A DNA stretch of 64,000 nt, taken from the NCBI GenBank assembly GCA_964487255.1, contig CAZAQV010000014.1, positions 1 through 64,000 of the forward strand, read 5' to 3'. Under the pieces are notes generated by a model. The model was not told the DNA's origin. It searched no databases and saw only the letters and a list, made by a program, of their open reading frames with translations. The stretch is from CAZAQV01 sp964487255. Its GTDB lineage: Bacteria > Myxococcota_A > Polyangia > Polyangiales > CAZAQV01. Position 1 is the first letter of the stretch. Each line of letters starts with the position of its first letter. This document shows, in pieces, positions 52,060-59,858 of this stretch. A program made the position numbers and the translations under genes.

Positions 52060-52941
52060 TTAGACGACTTTGTTGCGGCCGGAGTTTTTGGCTTGGTAGA
52101 GCTTTTCGTCCGCGGCTTTGATGAACGCGAGCTCGTCGGCATCAGGACTTAGTTCCGCGACCCCGAACGAAGAGGTGATCGGGATGGTCTCGCTCTCGAA
52201 CCTAAAGACGTGCTTTTCGATAAGCGAGCGAATCTGCTCGGCGATTTCGATAGCGCCGGCGCGGTTGGTCTCGGGCAGTAAAATCGCAAACTCTTCGCCG
52301 CCGTAACGAGCGAGCACGTCGTCGGGCCTGAGGCGGCCACGCGCGACGTTGCAGAGCTCTTTGAGGACGTAGTCACCAGCGAGGTGCCCGTAGTTGTCGT
52401 TGACCTTCTTGAAGTGGTCGACGTCGAACATCACCAGTGAAAGAGGACGCTTATAGCGGCGCGCACGCGGAATCTCTTTTTCCAGGGTCTCGAGAAGGTA
52501 ACGTTTGTTGTACGTCCCCGTGAGACCATCATTGATCGTCATCTTGTAGATGGTCTCGTGGTACTGTGCCTCGACATCGCTGCCGGCCAAGAACTTGAAG
52601 ATGGTGTCTCCCACCTTGACTTGGTCACCGCGTCGTAACTGCATCGCGTCGACGGGATCGTCGTTGACGTACGTACCGTTGGTCGAGTTGTTGTCCTTGA
52701 TGATGTAGTGGCGCCCTTCCTGTTCGATGCGGCAGTGCTGGCGAGACACACTGTCCGCCTCCAGAACGACCGTGTTCTCTTGCTCGCGCCCCATGGTGAG
52801 GGGCTCCTCGCCAAGTGGGTACTTTTTCCCAAACTGACGCGGGTCTGAGCTGTAGATCACAACCAAGCAGTCGTGGCCACTTTCCATGTGGACCCGAATC
52901 TCGTCCAGCGGTGTGACCCGCGTTTTGATATCCGACGACAA
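52060..52941 (-). CDS. FHA-GGDEF diguanylate cyclase
   Basis: A 293-residue cytoplasmic enzyme that makes cyclic di-GMP from two GTP. An FHA domain (about 25-120; GREQENTVVL, SVSRQHC, NSTNGTYVND) binds phosphothreonine peptides, so serine/threonine kinases in this organism could control it. The GGDEF domain has FDVDHFKKVNDNYGH and the active-site GGEEF (214-218). The RxxD inhibitory site RPDD (205-208) is intact, implying product inhibition. The TTG at 52941 has GGGGAAGG upstream; the frame extends to another TTG at 52977. An array of 86-bp hairpin repeats lies upstream in sense orientation. Confidence 0.9.
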   Translation of the reverse strand: MSSDIKTRVTPLDEIRVHMESGHDCLVVIYSSDPRQFGKKYPLGEEPLTMGREQENTVVLEADSVSRQHCRIEQEGRHYIIKDNNSTNGTYVNDDPVDAMQLRRGDQVKVGDTIFKFLAGSDVEAQYHETIYKMTINDGLTGTYNKRYLLETLEKEIPRARRYKRPLSLVMFDVDHFKKVNDNYGHLAGDYVLKELCNVARGRLRPDDVLARYGGEEFAILLPETNRAGAIEIAEQIRSLIEKHVFRFESETIPITSSFGVAELSPDADELAFIKAADEKLYQAKNSGRNKVV

Positions 52942-53036
52942 GACGCCTTCCCCTGTTCCTCGCAGCTGAGTCTGCAAAATGACTCAGAAATCCTTTTTCT
53001 CACGCTCCGCGGCTCCTCGTCAACGGCGCTCTTCTT

Positions 53037-53450
53037 ATGGTTCTTCGCGGCTCGCGTCGAAACCGGCGATGTGTTGATAACACATCGGGTTTCTTGGGCT
53101 TCGCACGCTCATCACGGTGCTCATGGTTCTTCGCGGCTCGCGTCGAAACCAGCGATGTGTTGATAACACATCGGGTTTCTTGGGCTTCGCACGCTCATCA
53201 CGGTGCTCATGGTTCTTCGCGGCTCGCGTCGAAACCAGCGATGTGTTGATAACACATCGGGTTTNNNNNNNNNNNNNNNNNNNNNNNNNNNNNNNNNNNN
53301 NNNNNNNNNNNNNNNNNNNNNNNNNNNNNNNNNNNNNNNNNNNNNNNNNNNNNNNNNNNNNNNNTGGTTCTTCGCGGCTCGCGTCGAAACCAGCGATGTG
53401 TTGATAACACATCGGGTTTCTTGGGCTTCGCACGCTCATCACGGTACTTC
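53037..53450 (-). repeat. Array of 86-bp hairpin repeats, second member of the dnaE-array family
   Basis: Exact 86-bp period (53037, 53123, 53209), broken by 100 N at 53265-53364 and closed by one more unit. Read on the minus strand, each unit begins GATGAGCG and ends CGCGAAGAACCA, like the dnaE array. The hairpin has an 8-9 bp stem CGATGTGT(T) with (A)ACACATCG around TATCA, and an outer stem GAAACC/GGTTTC with a two-base bulge. The array points toward the diguanylate cyclase; the deoxynucleoside kinase starts on the other side. Copies are nearly identical. Confidence 0.88.
53265..53364. other. Assembly gap (100 N) inside the 86-bp repeat array
   Basis: Unit starts on either side are 155 bp apart (53209 and 53364), not a multiple of 86, so the number of copies is unknown. 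Confidence 0.95.
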
Positions 53451-53489
53451 TGGTGGCAAATCAGTTTTTTCCGGCTTACCTTCAGATGG

Positions 53490-54128
53490 ATGTCTGCGCC
53501 GCTCTTTCTCGCTATCGCTGGAAATATCGGATCGGGCAAGACCACGTTGACCCGGCGCTTGGCGGAGCGCTTGGGCGTGCTGGGGATGTACGAAAGTACC
53601 AGCGACAATCCATATTTGGCAGACTTCTACGCCGACATGCGACGATATGCGCTGCCGCTGCAGCTGCGCTTTTTAGCGGGCCGTGTTCGCGACACACGCG
53701 ATGTTATCGCTCGCGGCGCGTCCGCGATTCAGGATCGTACGTGTTACGAAGATGCAGAAATCTTCGCAGCAAACCTGCATGCATGCGGTGAGATGGACGA
53801 CCGCGATTTCGAGACCTATCAGCAGATTGCCGAGCAGCTCTTCACGGGGCTCGAACCACCTCAGGTGCTCGTTTATCTGAGGCGTGGCGTGCCGAGCTGT
53901 CAGAGTCAGATCGCGCGTCGCGGTCGCGACTACGAGCAAGAAATACCGTCGAGCTACCTGCAGGCGCTCTCGTCTCGGTACGACGAATGGTTCGAGCGCT
54001 ACCAACGTGGTCCAAAGATGGTTGTCGCAGCGGAGGAGCATGACTTTCTGCATTCCGAGGACGACCTTGAGAAGCTCGTGGCGCGGATCGTTGACGCGCT
54101 CCCACAGGGCGTTCTTTCCTTCTCATGA
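53490..54128 (+). CDS. Deoxynucleoside kinase
   Basis: A 212-residue enzyme of the deoxynucleoside kinase family (deoxyadenosine/deoxyguanosine kinase type), which phosphorylates salvaged deoxynucleosides for dNTP supply. The P-loop is GNIGSGKTTL (11-20). The DRS-type motif is QDRTCYED (81-88). Substrate-binding features include ESTSDNPYLADFY and VLVYLRRGVPSCQSQIARRG, followed by the lid Arg residues. The ATG at 53490 gives the family-typical start; the frame upstream to 53421 runs into the repeat array. The stop overlaps the next gene (ATGA). Which deoxynucleoside is preferred cannot be told. Confidence 0.9.
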   Translation: MSAPLFLAIAGNIGSGKTTLTRRLAERLGVLGMYESTSDNPYLADFYADMRRYALPLQLRFLAGRVRDTRDVIARGASAIQDRTCYEDAEIFAANLHACGEMDDRDFETYQQIAEQLFTGLEPPQVLVYLRRGVPSCQSQIARRGRDYEQEIPSSYLQALSSRYDEWFERYQRGPKMVVAAEEHDFLHSEDDLEKLVARIVDALPQGVLSFS

Positions 54129-55768
54129 CGCAACGGCCATGCAGTCTGTGCAGTGGGTGGTGCGTGGGCATCGCGCTGCTGCTCGCTTCATGTGGTTCTC
54201 ATCCGACCGCCTCAAACGTGCCTCCGGTCGATGGGGAGCTGGTCGAGTGGATTGGCCGCGTCCAGTACGAGGCGCGTGCGGTGACCGCCCGAGGCGCATC
54301 GCAGGATACTGAGATTCGCCCGGCCCGTTGGGTGACGGTGCAGGCGCTCGGCAGTTCGGGCGCAATCGTTGCGAGCGGTCTGACCGACTGGGAGGGCCGT
54401 TTCGTTTTGGCCGCGCCACGCAGCGCCACCCAAGTGGTGGCGCTGAGCGCCATCGACAAGGCAGGGCACCGACTTTCGGTCTCTCCAGATCCGCTTGGAC
54501 GACGAACCTATGGTGCACGCAGAGCGGTTGACAGTCCGATGCAGCCGCTTGAAATCCTGATCCAAGACGCGCCTGGCGAAGGGGCTGCGGCGGCCTTTCA
54601 AATCTTGGACACTTTGCTCCGCGGTGCTGAGGCGGTACATGCATGGACCGGGCAGACCCTGCCGCCCTTGTTCGTGTACTGGGGGCGTGGCGTGACAACC
54701 GGCTGGAGCTACTATCGCGGCGAACGTGGCGCGGGGCGCTACGCACTGGAGCTCCTCGGTGGGGTGCCGGCCGACGTCAATCACGGCGACGCCGATGAAT
54801 ACGATGACGCGATCATTTTGCACGAGTTTGGACATTTCGTGTTCGACCACTACGGAACGGACTCTTCTGCGGGCGGCGATCACCCGGCGGGCTATCTCAT
54901 CGATCCTGGTTTGGCGTGGGAAGAGGGGCGTGCCACGTGGTTTTCGTCCGCCGTTCGGGCCGACCCCGTCTATGCCGATGCAGTTGGGCGGGCTCCGTTT
55001 GGCCGCCTTCGCGTGCGCCTCGACATCGAACACGAAGCCACAACGGAGCCGAGAGGGCCGGGCTCGGAGCGCGAGGTGGCGGAGATTCTCTGGGACCTGA
55101 GTGACGGCGTGCCGTCGATCCCAGATGCTGACGATGACGGCGTCGCGCTTGGGCCCGACAAGTTGCTGCGCGCAATGTTCGAAATGCGCGACGTGCCGGG
55201 GTCCTACCCGGATATCACCGCCATGTTGGAGTACCTCGTGCGCTCTGGTGCCACCGATTCCGCGTCGGTCAAGCGCGTACTTGCGCACGGCAAGCATCCG
55301 CTCGAACGTTTCTTGGGCAAGCGATGGCTGCGTGATGTTGCGATTCCATCCACTTCGCAGGGCAAAGTGGATGGACTGAGTCAGCCTGCGCCGAGTGGGG
55401 GACCGAATCGGGCACAAAATGGTGTCGATGCGCTCGACGTGTATCGATTTAACGTGCCTGCTCGTTCCTGGATTGTGGCAGAGCTGTCCATTGTCGGAAG
55501 TGGAACTGCCGCCGACCGCACCGACCTCGACATCGAGCTCCGTTCCATCCGCGGTAAGCTCATTGAAGGCATTCACGAGGCAGGTGAAGAGCACACCATC
55601 TCTCGTCTACTCGAGCCGGGTTGGTACGTCCTCTACGTCCGTGATGGTGGCCACGGCAATCGCGCGGCCTACGAGCTGCGACTACGGCCGGGATCTATTG
55701 CCGGCGAAGCTGCCGAGGACGCAGGCTCGGAAGAGGGCACCGAGCCCGGGTCGAAGCGGTCGATATAG
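54125..55768 (+). CDS. Zinc metalloprotease-like lipoprotein
   Basis: A 547-residue lipoprotein (lipobox LLLASC, Cys23). A transthyretin-like/CNA-B beta module occupies about 45-125 (VTVQALGSSGAIVASGLTDW). The catalytic domain contains the zinc motif ILHEFGHFVFDHY (HExxH at about 233-237) and a downstream EEGRATWFSS with the likely third ligand. A C-terminal beta-sandwich follows (VYRFNVPARSWIVAEL, RLLEPGWYVLYVRDGG), like the pre-peptidase C-terminal domain. Predicted to be an exported peptidase. Its ATG overlaps the kinase stop, an odd partner. The last 100 bp overlap the convergent CPBP gene. Confidence 0.75.
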   Translation: MTQRPCSLCSGWCVGIALLLASCGSHPTASNVPPVDGELVEWIGRVQYEARAVTARGASQDTEIRPARWVTVQALGSSGAIVASGLTDWEGRFVLAAPRSATQVVALSAIDKAGHRLSVSPDPLGRRTYGARRAVDSPMQPLEILIQDAPGEGAAAAFQILDTLLRGAEAVHAWTGQTLPPLFVYWGRGVTTGWSYYRGERGAGRYALELLGGVPADVNHGDADEYDDAIILHEFGHFVFDHYGTDSSAGGDHPAGYLIDPGLAWEEGRATWFSSAVRADPVYADAVGRAPFGRLRVRLDIEHEATTEPRGPGSEREVAEILWDLSDGVPSIPDADDDGVALGPDKLLRAMFEMRDVPGSYPDITAMLEYLVRSGATDSASVKRVLAHGKHPLERFLGKRWLRDVAIPSTSQGKVDGLSQPAPSGGPNRAQNGVDALDVYRFNVPARSWIVAELSIVGSGTAADRTDLDIELRSIRGKLIEGIHEAGEEHTISRLLEPGWYVLYVRDGGHGNRAAYELRLRPGSIAGEAAEDAGSEEGTEPGSKRSI

Positions 55769-56334
55769 TGCAAGTTGACGAGGTTGATGAGCACGTGTCC
55801 GACGATCGGGCCGTACAGCGAGCCGGTAAGCTCGTAGAGGCTACCGAAGACGAGGCCCATCACGGCCGCCCAGAGCGGCCAGACCCAGCGCGGAGGCCGG
55901 GGCGCGATATGCACCCCGCCAAAGATGAGCGATGAGCCCACCAGTCCGACAGCGGGGAGCATCGCACCACGGAACAAAAGTTCTTCGGCGATGCCTGAAC
56001 TGACTGCGAATACGAGGATTTCCCGGCGCTGCAGGGGGCCGAGTAGATCACGAAAATCCCGGTGAAGGCGGCGGAACCAACTCACGCGTGGAACGGCCCA
56101 GCGCGTCCCAGCGATCGTGATGGCGGCGACCAGACAGCCCAGCAAGAGACTGAGGGTATGCGCCGGTTGCCTGGCTTCGGGCGTACGCACGAGCGGGAAG
56201 TTCTGCCAGTGCGCCCATAAGAGCGCACCCGCTGACATCAGCACGTACACGGCGAGAGCCGTCCAGCTTCGTCGGCTCAGCAGCTTCGGCCGCGGCGGCA
56301 TATCAACACGCAGCTCTTGCTGCCTTCGGCGCAT
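55669..56334 (-). CDS. CPBP family intramembrane metalloprotease
   Basis: A 221-residue polytopic membrane protein of the CPBP/Abi family (Rce1-type). The three family motifs are present: EELLFR (Glu117, Glu118, Arg122), the F-x3-H motif in IFGGVHIA (His142), and VGHVLINLVN (His180, Asn184). Such proteases process membrane-bound substrates, including some bacteriocin and toxin precursors; many are uncharacterised. Its C-terminal 33 codons overlap the end of the metalloprotease gene on the other strand. The low-complexity Ser/Pro tail (SSEPASSAASPA) is encoded in that overlap. Confidence 0.87.
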   Translation of the reverse strand: MRRRQQELRVDMPPRPKLLSRRSWTALAVYVLMSAGALLWAHWQNFPLVRTPEARQPAHTLSLLLGCLVAAITIAGTRWAVPRVSWFRRLHRDFRDLLGPLQRREILVFAVSSGIAEELLFRGAMLPAVGLVGSSLIFGGVHIAPRPPRWVWPLWAAVMGLVFGSLYELTGSLYGPIVGHVLINLVNLHYIDRFDPGSVPSSEPASSAASPAIDPGRSRSS

Positions 56335-56461
56335 CTTCGCTTTGGCCTAGCAAAAGCGCGTTGCTGCGTCGAGCAGGCTGTGAGCGCTTCGCTGCCTCGG
56401 GTAAGGTTTAAGGTTTTTGGCGATTTTGCGCTTCAAAGCTGGTAAATTGAGAACGAAGGGC

Positions 56462-58039
56462 ATGTCCGATTCAGCCACGCAAGTTCCAAGCATTCTCGTC
56501 GTTGACGACGAGGAAGCGATACGGGATGTGTTGACCGACTTTCTGAGCATGGAGGGCTACAACGTTCAGACAGCGGACAATGGCCAGAAAGCGCTGGAAC
56601 TTCTCTCCCGCGGCGAGTTTTCCCTCGTCCTGACGGACCTCAAAATGCCTCAGATGGGCGGGCTTGAGCTTCTCAAGGCGATCCGCGAGCACACGCCAGA
56701 TGTGGCGACCATCGTCATGACGGGCTTTGGTACCGTCGAGACGGCCATCGACGCGATGAAGGCGGGCGCCTACGACTACCTACTCAAGCCGTTCAAAATC
56801 GACGAGGTCATGCTCATCGTCAAGCGTGCGCTTGAGGGCCAGCGCATGAAAAACGAAAACATGCGGCTTCGGGAGACCCTTTCTCTGTACAAGGTGAGCG
56901 AGGCCATCGCCATGTCGCTGTCGCTCGACGAGGTTATCGAAACCGTGATGAGCACGGCACTCGACGAGGTTCGTGCCGACCAGGCGGTCGTGTTGATGAG
57001 CGACGGGGCGGGAGGGTTCTTCGTGCGCGAAGACCGCATCTCAGCGGGCTACCACCCTGAGGCAAACCTTCCTTCGCTCGATGTGGGCGAGATTCAGCGT
57101 CATTTCGAGGACGACCGGCCGCTTCGCGAATCGGGGGATGGGGTGCGACGCTACTTCCAATCCGACGGCGAGGTCGAGCCCAAGTCGCTGCTCGTCACTC
57201 GCCTTCGCATGCGCGGTGGCATCGTCGGTTTCTTGTGCTGCGTTTCGTACACGAAGACGCGCGCGTTCGACGAAGGGCAGCGCAAGTTGCTGGCCATTAT
57301 GAGCAATCGCGCCGCGGCCTCCATCGAGAACGCCAAGCTCTTCGAGGACCTCAAGGCGACCTTTCAGCAAACCATCCAAGGCCTCGCAAAGACCATCGAC
57401 AAGATGGACACCTACACGGCGGGCCACTCGGAGCGCGTTGCAGCCTACGCCCAGGTGCTCGCCATCAAGATGGGGCTCTCCGAAGAGCAGGTCGAGGTGG
57501 TCCGCCAGTCCGCACTGCTTCACGACATCGGCAAGGTGGGCTGCGTCCTCAACCTCAACAAACCCGGAAAACTCACCCGAGAAGAGTATGCCTTATTCAA
57601 GAAACATCCTGGATTCGGACGAGACATCCTCGAACCTATTGCGTTTTTGGAGCCGGTTGTTCCTGGCGTCTACTCCCACCACGAGCGTTGGGACGGGCAC
57701 GGTTATCCCGAAGGGCTCAAGGGACAGGGGATCCCCTTGGTCGCTCGCATCGTCGCGGTCGCAGATACCTACGATGCCATGACCAGCGACCGTGCCTACC
57801 GTCGGGCGCTGCCGCATCAGACTGCGGTAGACGAAATTCATCGCTGCTCGGGCACCCAGTTTGACCCGGACGTTGCCGGCGAATGGCAGGAAGCCATCGA
57901 AACGCACCGCCAAGGTGGCAACCGAACGGCCGGTGAGGTGCGCGAGGAAGAAGAGCGCAAAAGTGGGGAGTTGGTTGGCCTACCGGGTGGGCCCGATGAA
58001 CCGGTGAAGCTTGGCGAGCCGGACCCGTCATCCTCGTAG
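56462..58039 (+). CDS. REC-GAF-HD-GYP response regulator
   Basis: A 525-residue response regulator predicted to hydrolyse cyclic di-GMP. The receiver domain spans about 10-125: acidic pocket VVDDEE, phosphoacceptor Asp59 in LTDLKMP, and Lys in YLLKPF. A GAF domain follows at about 150-300 (SLDEVIETVMSTALDEV). The HD-GYP domain has the metal-binding HDIGKVG near 357 and HHERWDGHGYPEG near 406. A Glu/Arg-rich tail ends the protein. Together with the GGDEF enzyme 4 kb away it makes a local c-di-GMP make-and-break pair. ATG at 56462; no cognate histidine kinase is nearby. Confidence 0.93.
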   Translation: MSDSATQVPSILVVDDEEAIRDVLTDFLSMEGYNVQTADNGQKALELLSRGEFSLVLTDLKMPQMGGLELLKAIREHTPDVATIVMTGFGTVETAIDAMKAGAYDYLLKPFKIDEVMLIVKRALEGQRMKNENMRLRETLSLYKVSEAIAMSLSLDEVIETVMSTALDEVRADQAVVLMSDGAGGFFVREDRISAGYHPEANLPSLDVGEIQRHFEDDRPLRESGDGVRRYFQSDGEVEPKSLLVTRLRMRGGIVGFLCCVSYTKTRAFDEGQRKLLAIMSNRAAASIENAKLFEDLKATFQQTIQGLAKTIDKMDTYTAGHSERVAAYAQVLAIKMGLSEEQVEVVRQSALLHDIGKVGCVLNLNKPGKLTREEYALFKKHPGFGRDILEPIAFLEPVVPGVYSHHERWDGHGYPEGLKGQGIPLVARIVAVADTYDAMTSDRAYRRALPHQTAVDEIHRCSGTQFDPDVAGEWQEAIETHRQGGNRTAGEVREEEERKSGELVGLPGGPDEPVKLGEPDPSSS

Positions 58040-58066
58040 CCCGGCGGGCGAGCTCGCCGCCGCCAT

Positions 58067-58105
58067 AAAAAAAGCCGCCTGGTCTCCCAGACGGCTTCTC
58101 TCTTT
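58067..58105. terminator. Two-way rho-independent terminator
   Basis: AGCCG-C-CTGG pairs with CCAG-A-CGGCT around TCTC. Seven A on the left give a T-run for the minus-strand lipoprotein. TCTCTCTTT on the right gives a weaker tract for the response-regulator gene. Confidence 0.85.
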
Positions 58106-58122
58106 GGCTGGTTCGCGGAGGG

Positions 58123-58779
58123 CTATGCGCCAGCGTCCGCACCTGCGTCGACCGCGGCGTCAGTGCCGGCATCGCCCGTGCCGCCGTCCGCATCGCTGCC
58201 GGTGGGGTAGCAGCTGTCGAGGGCGCTCGTACATGAGGCCCTGTTTGCCGCGATGCAGGTGTTTTGAGCCTGTCCTTCGCTAGCGCACATTGAGCTGGAG
58301 CATTGTTGAGCTGCTTCGCCCGTCAGACCTGAACACTTGTCGTTCGCGCAGCATGCAAAATCTGCGATCTCCGTGTCACAGCCATTGTTGTAGAGGCAGA
58401 CAAAGGGCTCATAGCTAAGGCAAAAACCGCAGTCGATGGTCAGTCCTGCCTCAGTTCTTGCTGGTGTCTCGTCTGCCTGGATGCAAGCGGTGATGCAGGC
58501 GGTGTCTTCGCAAGCGCTGATGCACTCTTGCGTTGCCTGAGCGCATCGGGGTTCGTCCCAGAACGTGCGAAGAGAAGGTGTGATCATGCCGCACTCGCGG
58601 GTGCGGTTGTCGACGGTACTGGCGTCGTCTTCGGTGGAGCCATCTGGGGTGTTGATGGTCGAGTCGGGTGTCCCCGAGTCACCGCCGCCGTCTGTCGTCG
58701 TCATAGGGCGGTCGTCGTCGCCACATGCTGAGAAGGTGAGTGCGGCGATGGAAAAGATAAGAAGGGTGTTGCGTTTCAT
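58123..58779 (-). CDS. 12-Cys lipoprotein, first of two paralogues
   Basis: A 218-residue lipoprotein (lipobox TFSAC, Cys19). The linker is Asp/Thr/Gly-rich. The conserved block starts VDNRTRECG and continues with FWDEPRCAQATQECISAC, IDCGFCLSYEPFVCLYNNGC, EIADFACCANDKCSGLTG and SCTSALDSCY. The C-terminus is an Ala/Asp/Gly tail. It is paralogous to the product at 58940-59617, with all block Cys conserved, so a compact disulfide-bonded domain is expected. ATG at 58779 with GGAGA upstream. Function unknown; secreted or surface. Confidence 0.7.
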   Translation of the reverse strand: MKRNTLLIFSIAALTFSACGDDDRPMTTTDGGGDSGTPDSTINTPDGSTEDDASTVDNRTRECGMITPSLRTFWDEPRCAQATQECISACEDTACITACIQADETPARTEAGLTIDCGFCLSYEPFVCLYNNGCDTEIADFACCANDKCSGLTGEAAQQCSSSMCASEGQAQNTCIAANRASCTSALDSCYPTGSDADGGTGDAGTDAAVDAGADAGA

Positions 58780-58939
58780 GAACCTGGATCTCCTAACTGC
58801 TGAGGTCAGCTGAACCGGGGGGATACCACCTCGGATCCCACAGATCCAGCCGAAGCGGATTTGCCGACAAAAAAAGCAGTACTTTCCAACCTAGTCTCAA
58901 TCGGAGCCGGGTCCCGAATGAGACCCCGCGCGATCGAGT

Positions 58940-59617
58940 CTAGGGAAAACAGCTGTCCGTAGCGCTGCTGCAGCTGCTTCGGGTTGCCTGAAAACAGGAA
59001 TTCTGTGCTTGTCCCTCGACCGGGCACATCGAGTTGGCGCAGCTCTGCGCCGCGCTGCCGGTCAGGCCAGTGCACTTGTCTTCAAAGCAGCAGGCGAAAT
59101 CGGCGATTTGTACGTCGCAGCCGCTCTCGTAGTAGCAACGAAAGGCTTCATAGGTCAGGCAGAACTGGCAATCGATGGTTAATCCGTCCTGTGTTCGCGG
59201 CGTCGCGCCATCCGAGGACACGCAGCTTTGCGCGCAGGCCTCAAGTTGTTCTTGGGTGTCGACGTCACAGTTCGCGATGCAGGTCGCAGTCGCTGCTTCG
59301 CACCTCGGTTCGTCCCACAGCGACCGAAGCGGCGGGCCGTACATGCCGCACATTCGGGTGCGGTTGTCGACGACGGAGGCGTCCGGCGTGCTCACCGTCG
59401 CATCGGGCTGGTTGAATGTGGCGTCCGGCCGGCCCAGGCTCCCGTCGGGCCCGGTCACGATGATCGAGCCATCGCTACCCCTTTCGCCACGGGTGGAGCC
59501 GTCTTCATCGATGGCGCCATCGAAGCCGGGCCCCCCGCCGCGTGAACGGGTCGAACTGCAGGCCGTTGTGAGCAGGGCCCCCACGACGAAGAGAAAATAA
59601 GGAGCTCTCATGGTCAT
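58940..59617 (-). CDS. 12-Cys lipoprotein, second of two paralogues
   Basis: A 225-residue lipoprotein (signal ending LLTTAC, Cys20) with the same block as its neighbour: VVDNRTRMCGMYGPPLRSLW, DEPRCEAATATCIANC, IDCQFCLTYEAFRCYYESGC, QIADFACCFEDKCTGLTG, SSCSSATDSCFP. The linker is Gly/Asp/Arg-rich instead of Thr-rich, and the Ala/Asp tail is absent. GGAGG lies four bases before the ATG at 59617. The 160 bp between the two genes hold no obvious feature. Probably a local duplication. Confidence 0.72.
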   Translation of the reverse strand: MTMRAPYFLFVVGALLTTACSSTRSRGGGPGFDGAIDEDGSTRGERGSDGSIIVTGPDGSLGRPDATFNQPDATVSTPDASVVDNRTRMCGMYGPPLRSLWDEPRCEAATATCIANCDVDTQEQLEACAQSCVSSDGATPRTQDGLTIDCQFCLTYEAFRCYYESGCDVQIADFACCFEDKCTGLTGSAAQSCANSMCPVEGQAQNSCFQATRSSCSSATDSCFP

Positions 59618-59858
59618 CGAACCTCCAAACGCCGATTGGGCTACCACAGCTCCGGACCGAGGCCAACCGACCCGACGCCTATGCGATTGGGCGCTACTTC
59701 CCCGATATGCCACCGCTTCCTCAACATTAGGTGTGGCGCGCCGCAAAGGGCTCTGCTACGTCCGCCCCGCGACTCCGTTGCTCTGAAGTGGACGGTCTCT
59801 GAGAACGACCGCCGTTGGGAGCTTGGGCTCGGGGGTTGCGTTTAGGAGGAACGAAAGA

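Noticed and set aside
53037..53450. CRISPR array
   Set aside because: The 86-bp units are repeated whole, without unique spacers, and no cas gene is nearby.
53443..53453. Link between TACTTCTGGT here and the hairpin of the 62665 repeat
   Set aside because: A ten-base match without the surrounding blocks; likely chance.
54212..55594. 460-codon minus-strand frame
   Set aside because: Antisense shadow of the zinc-protease lipoprotein, which has a lipobox and HExxH motif.
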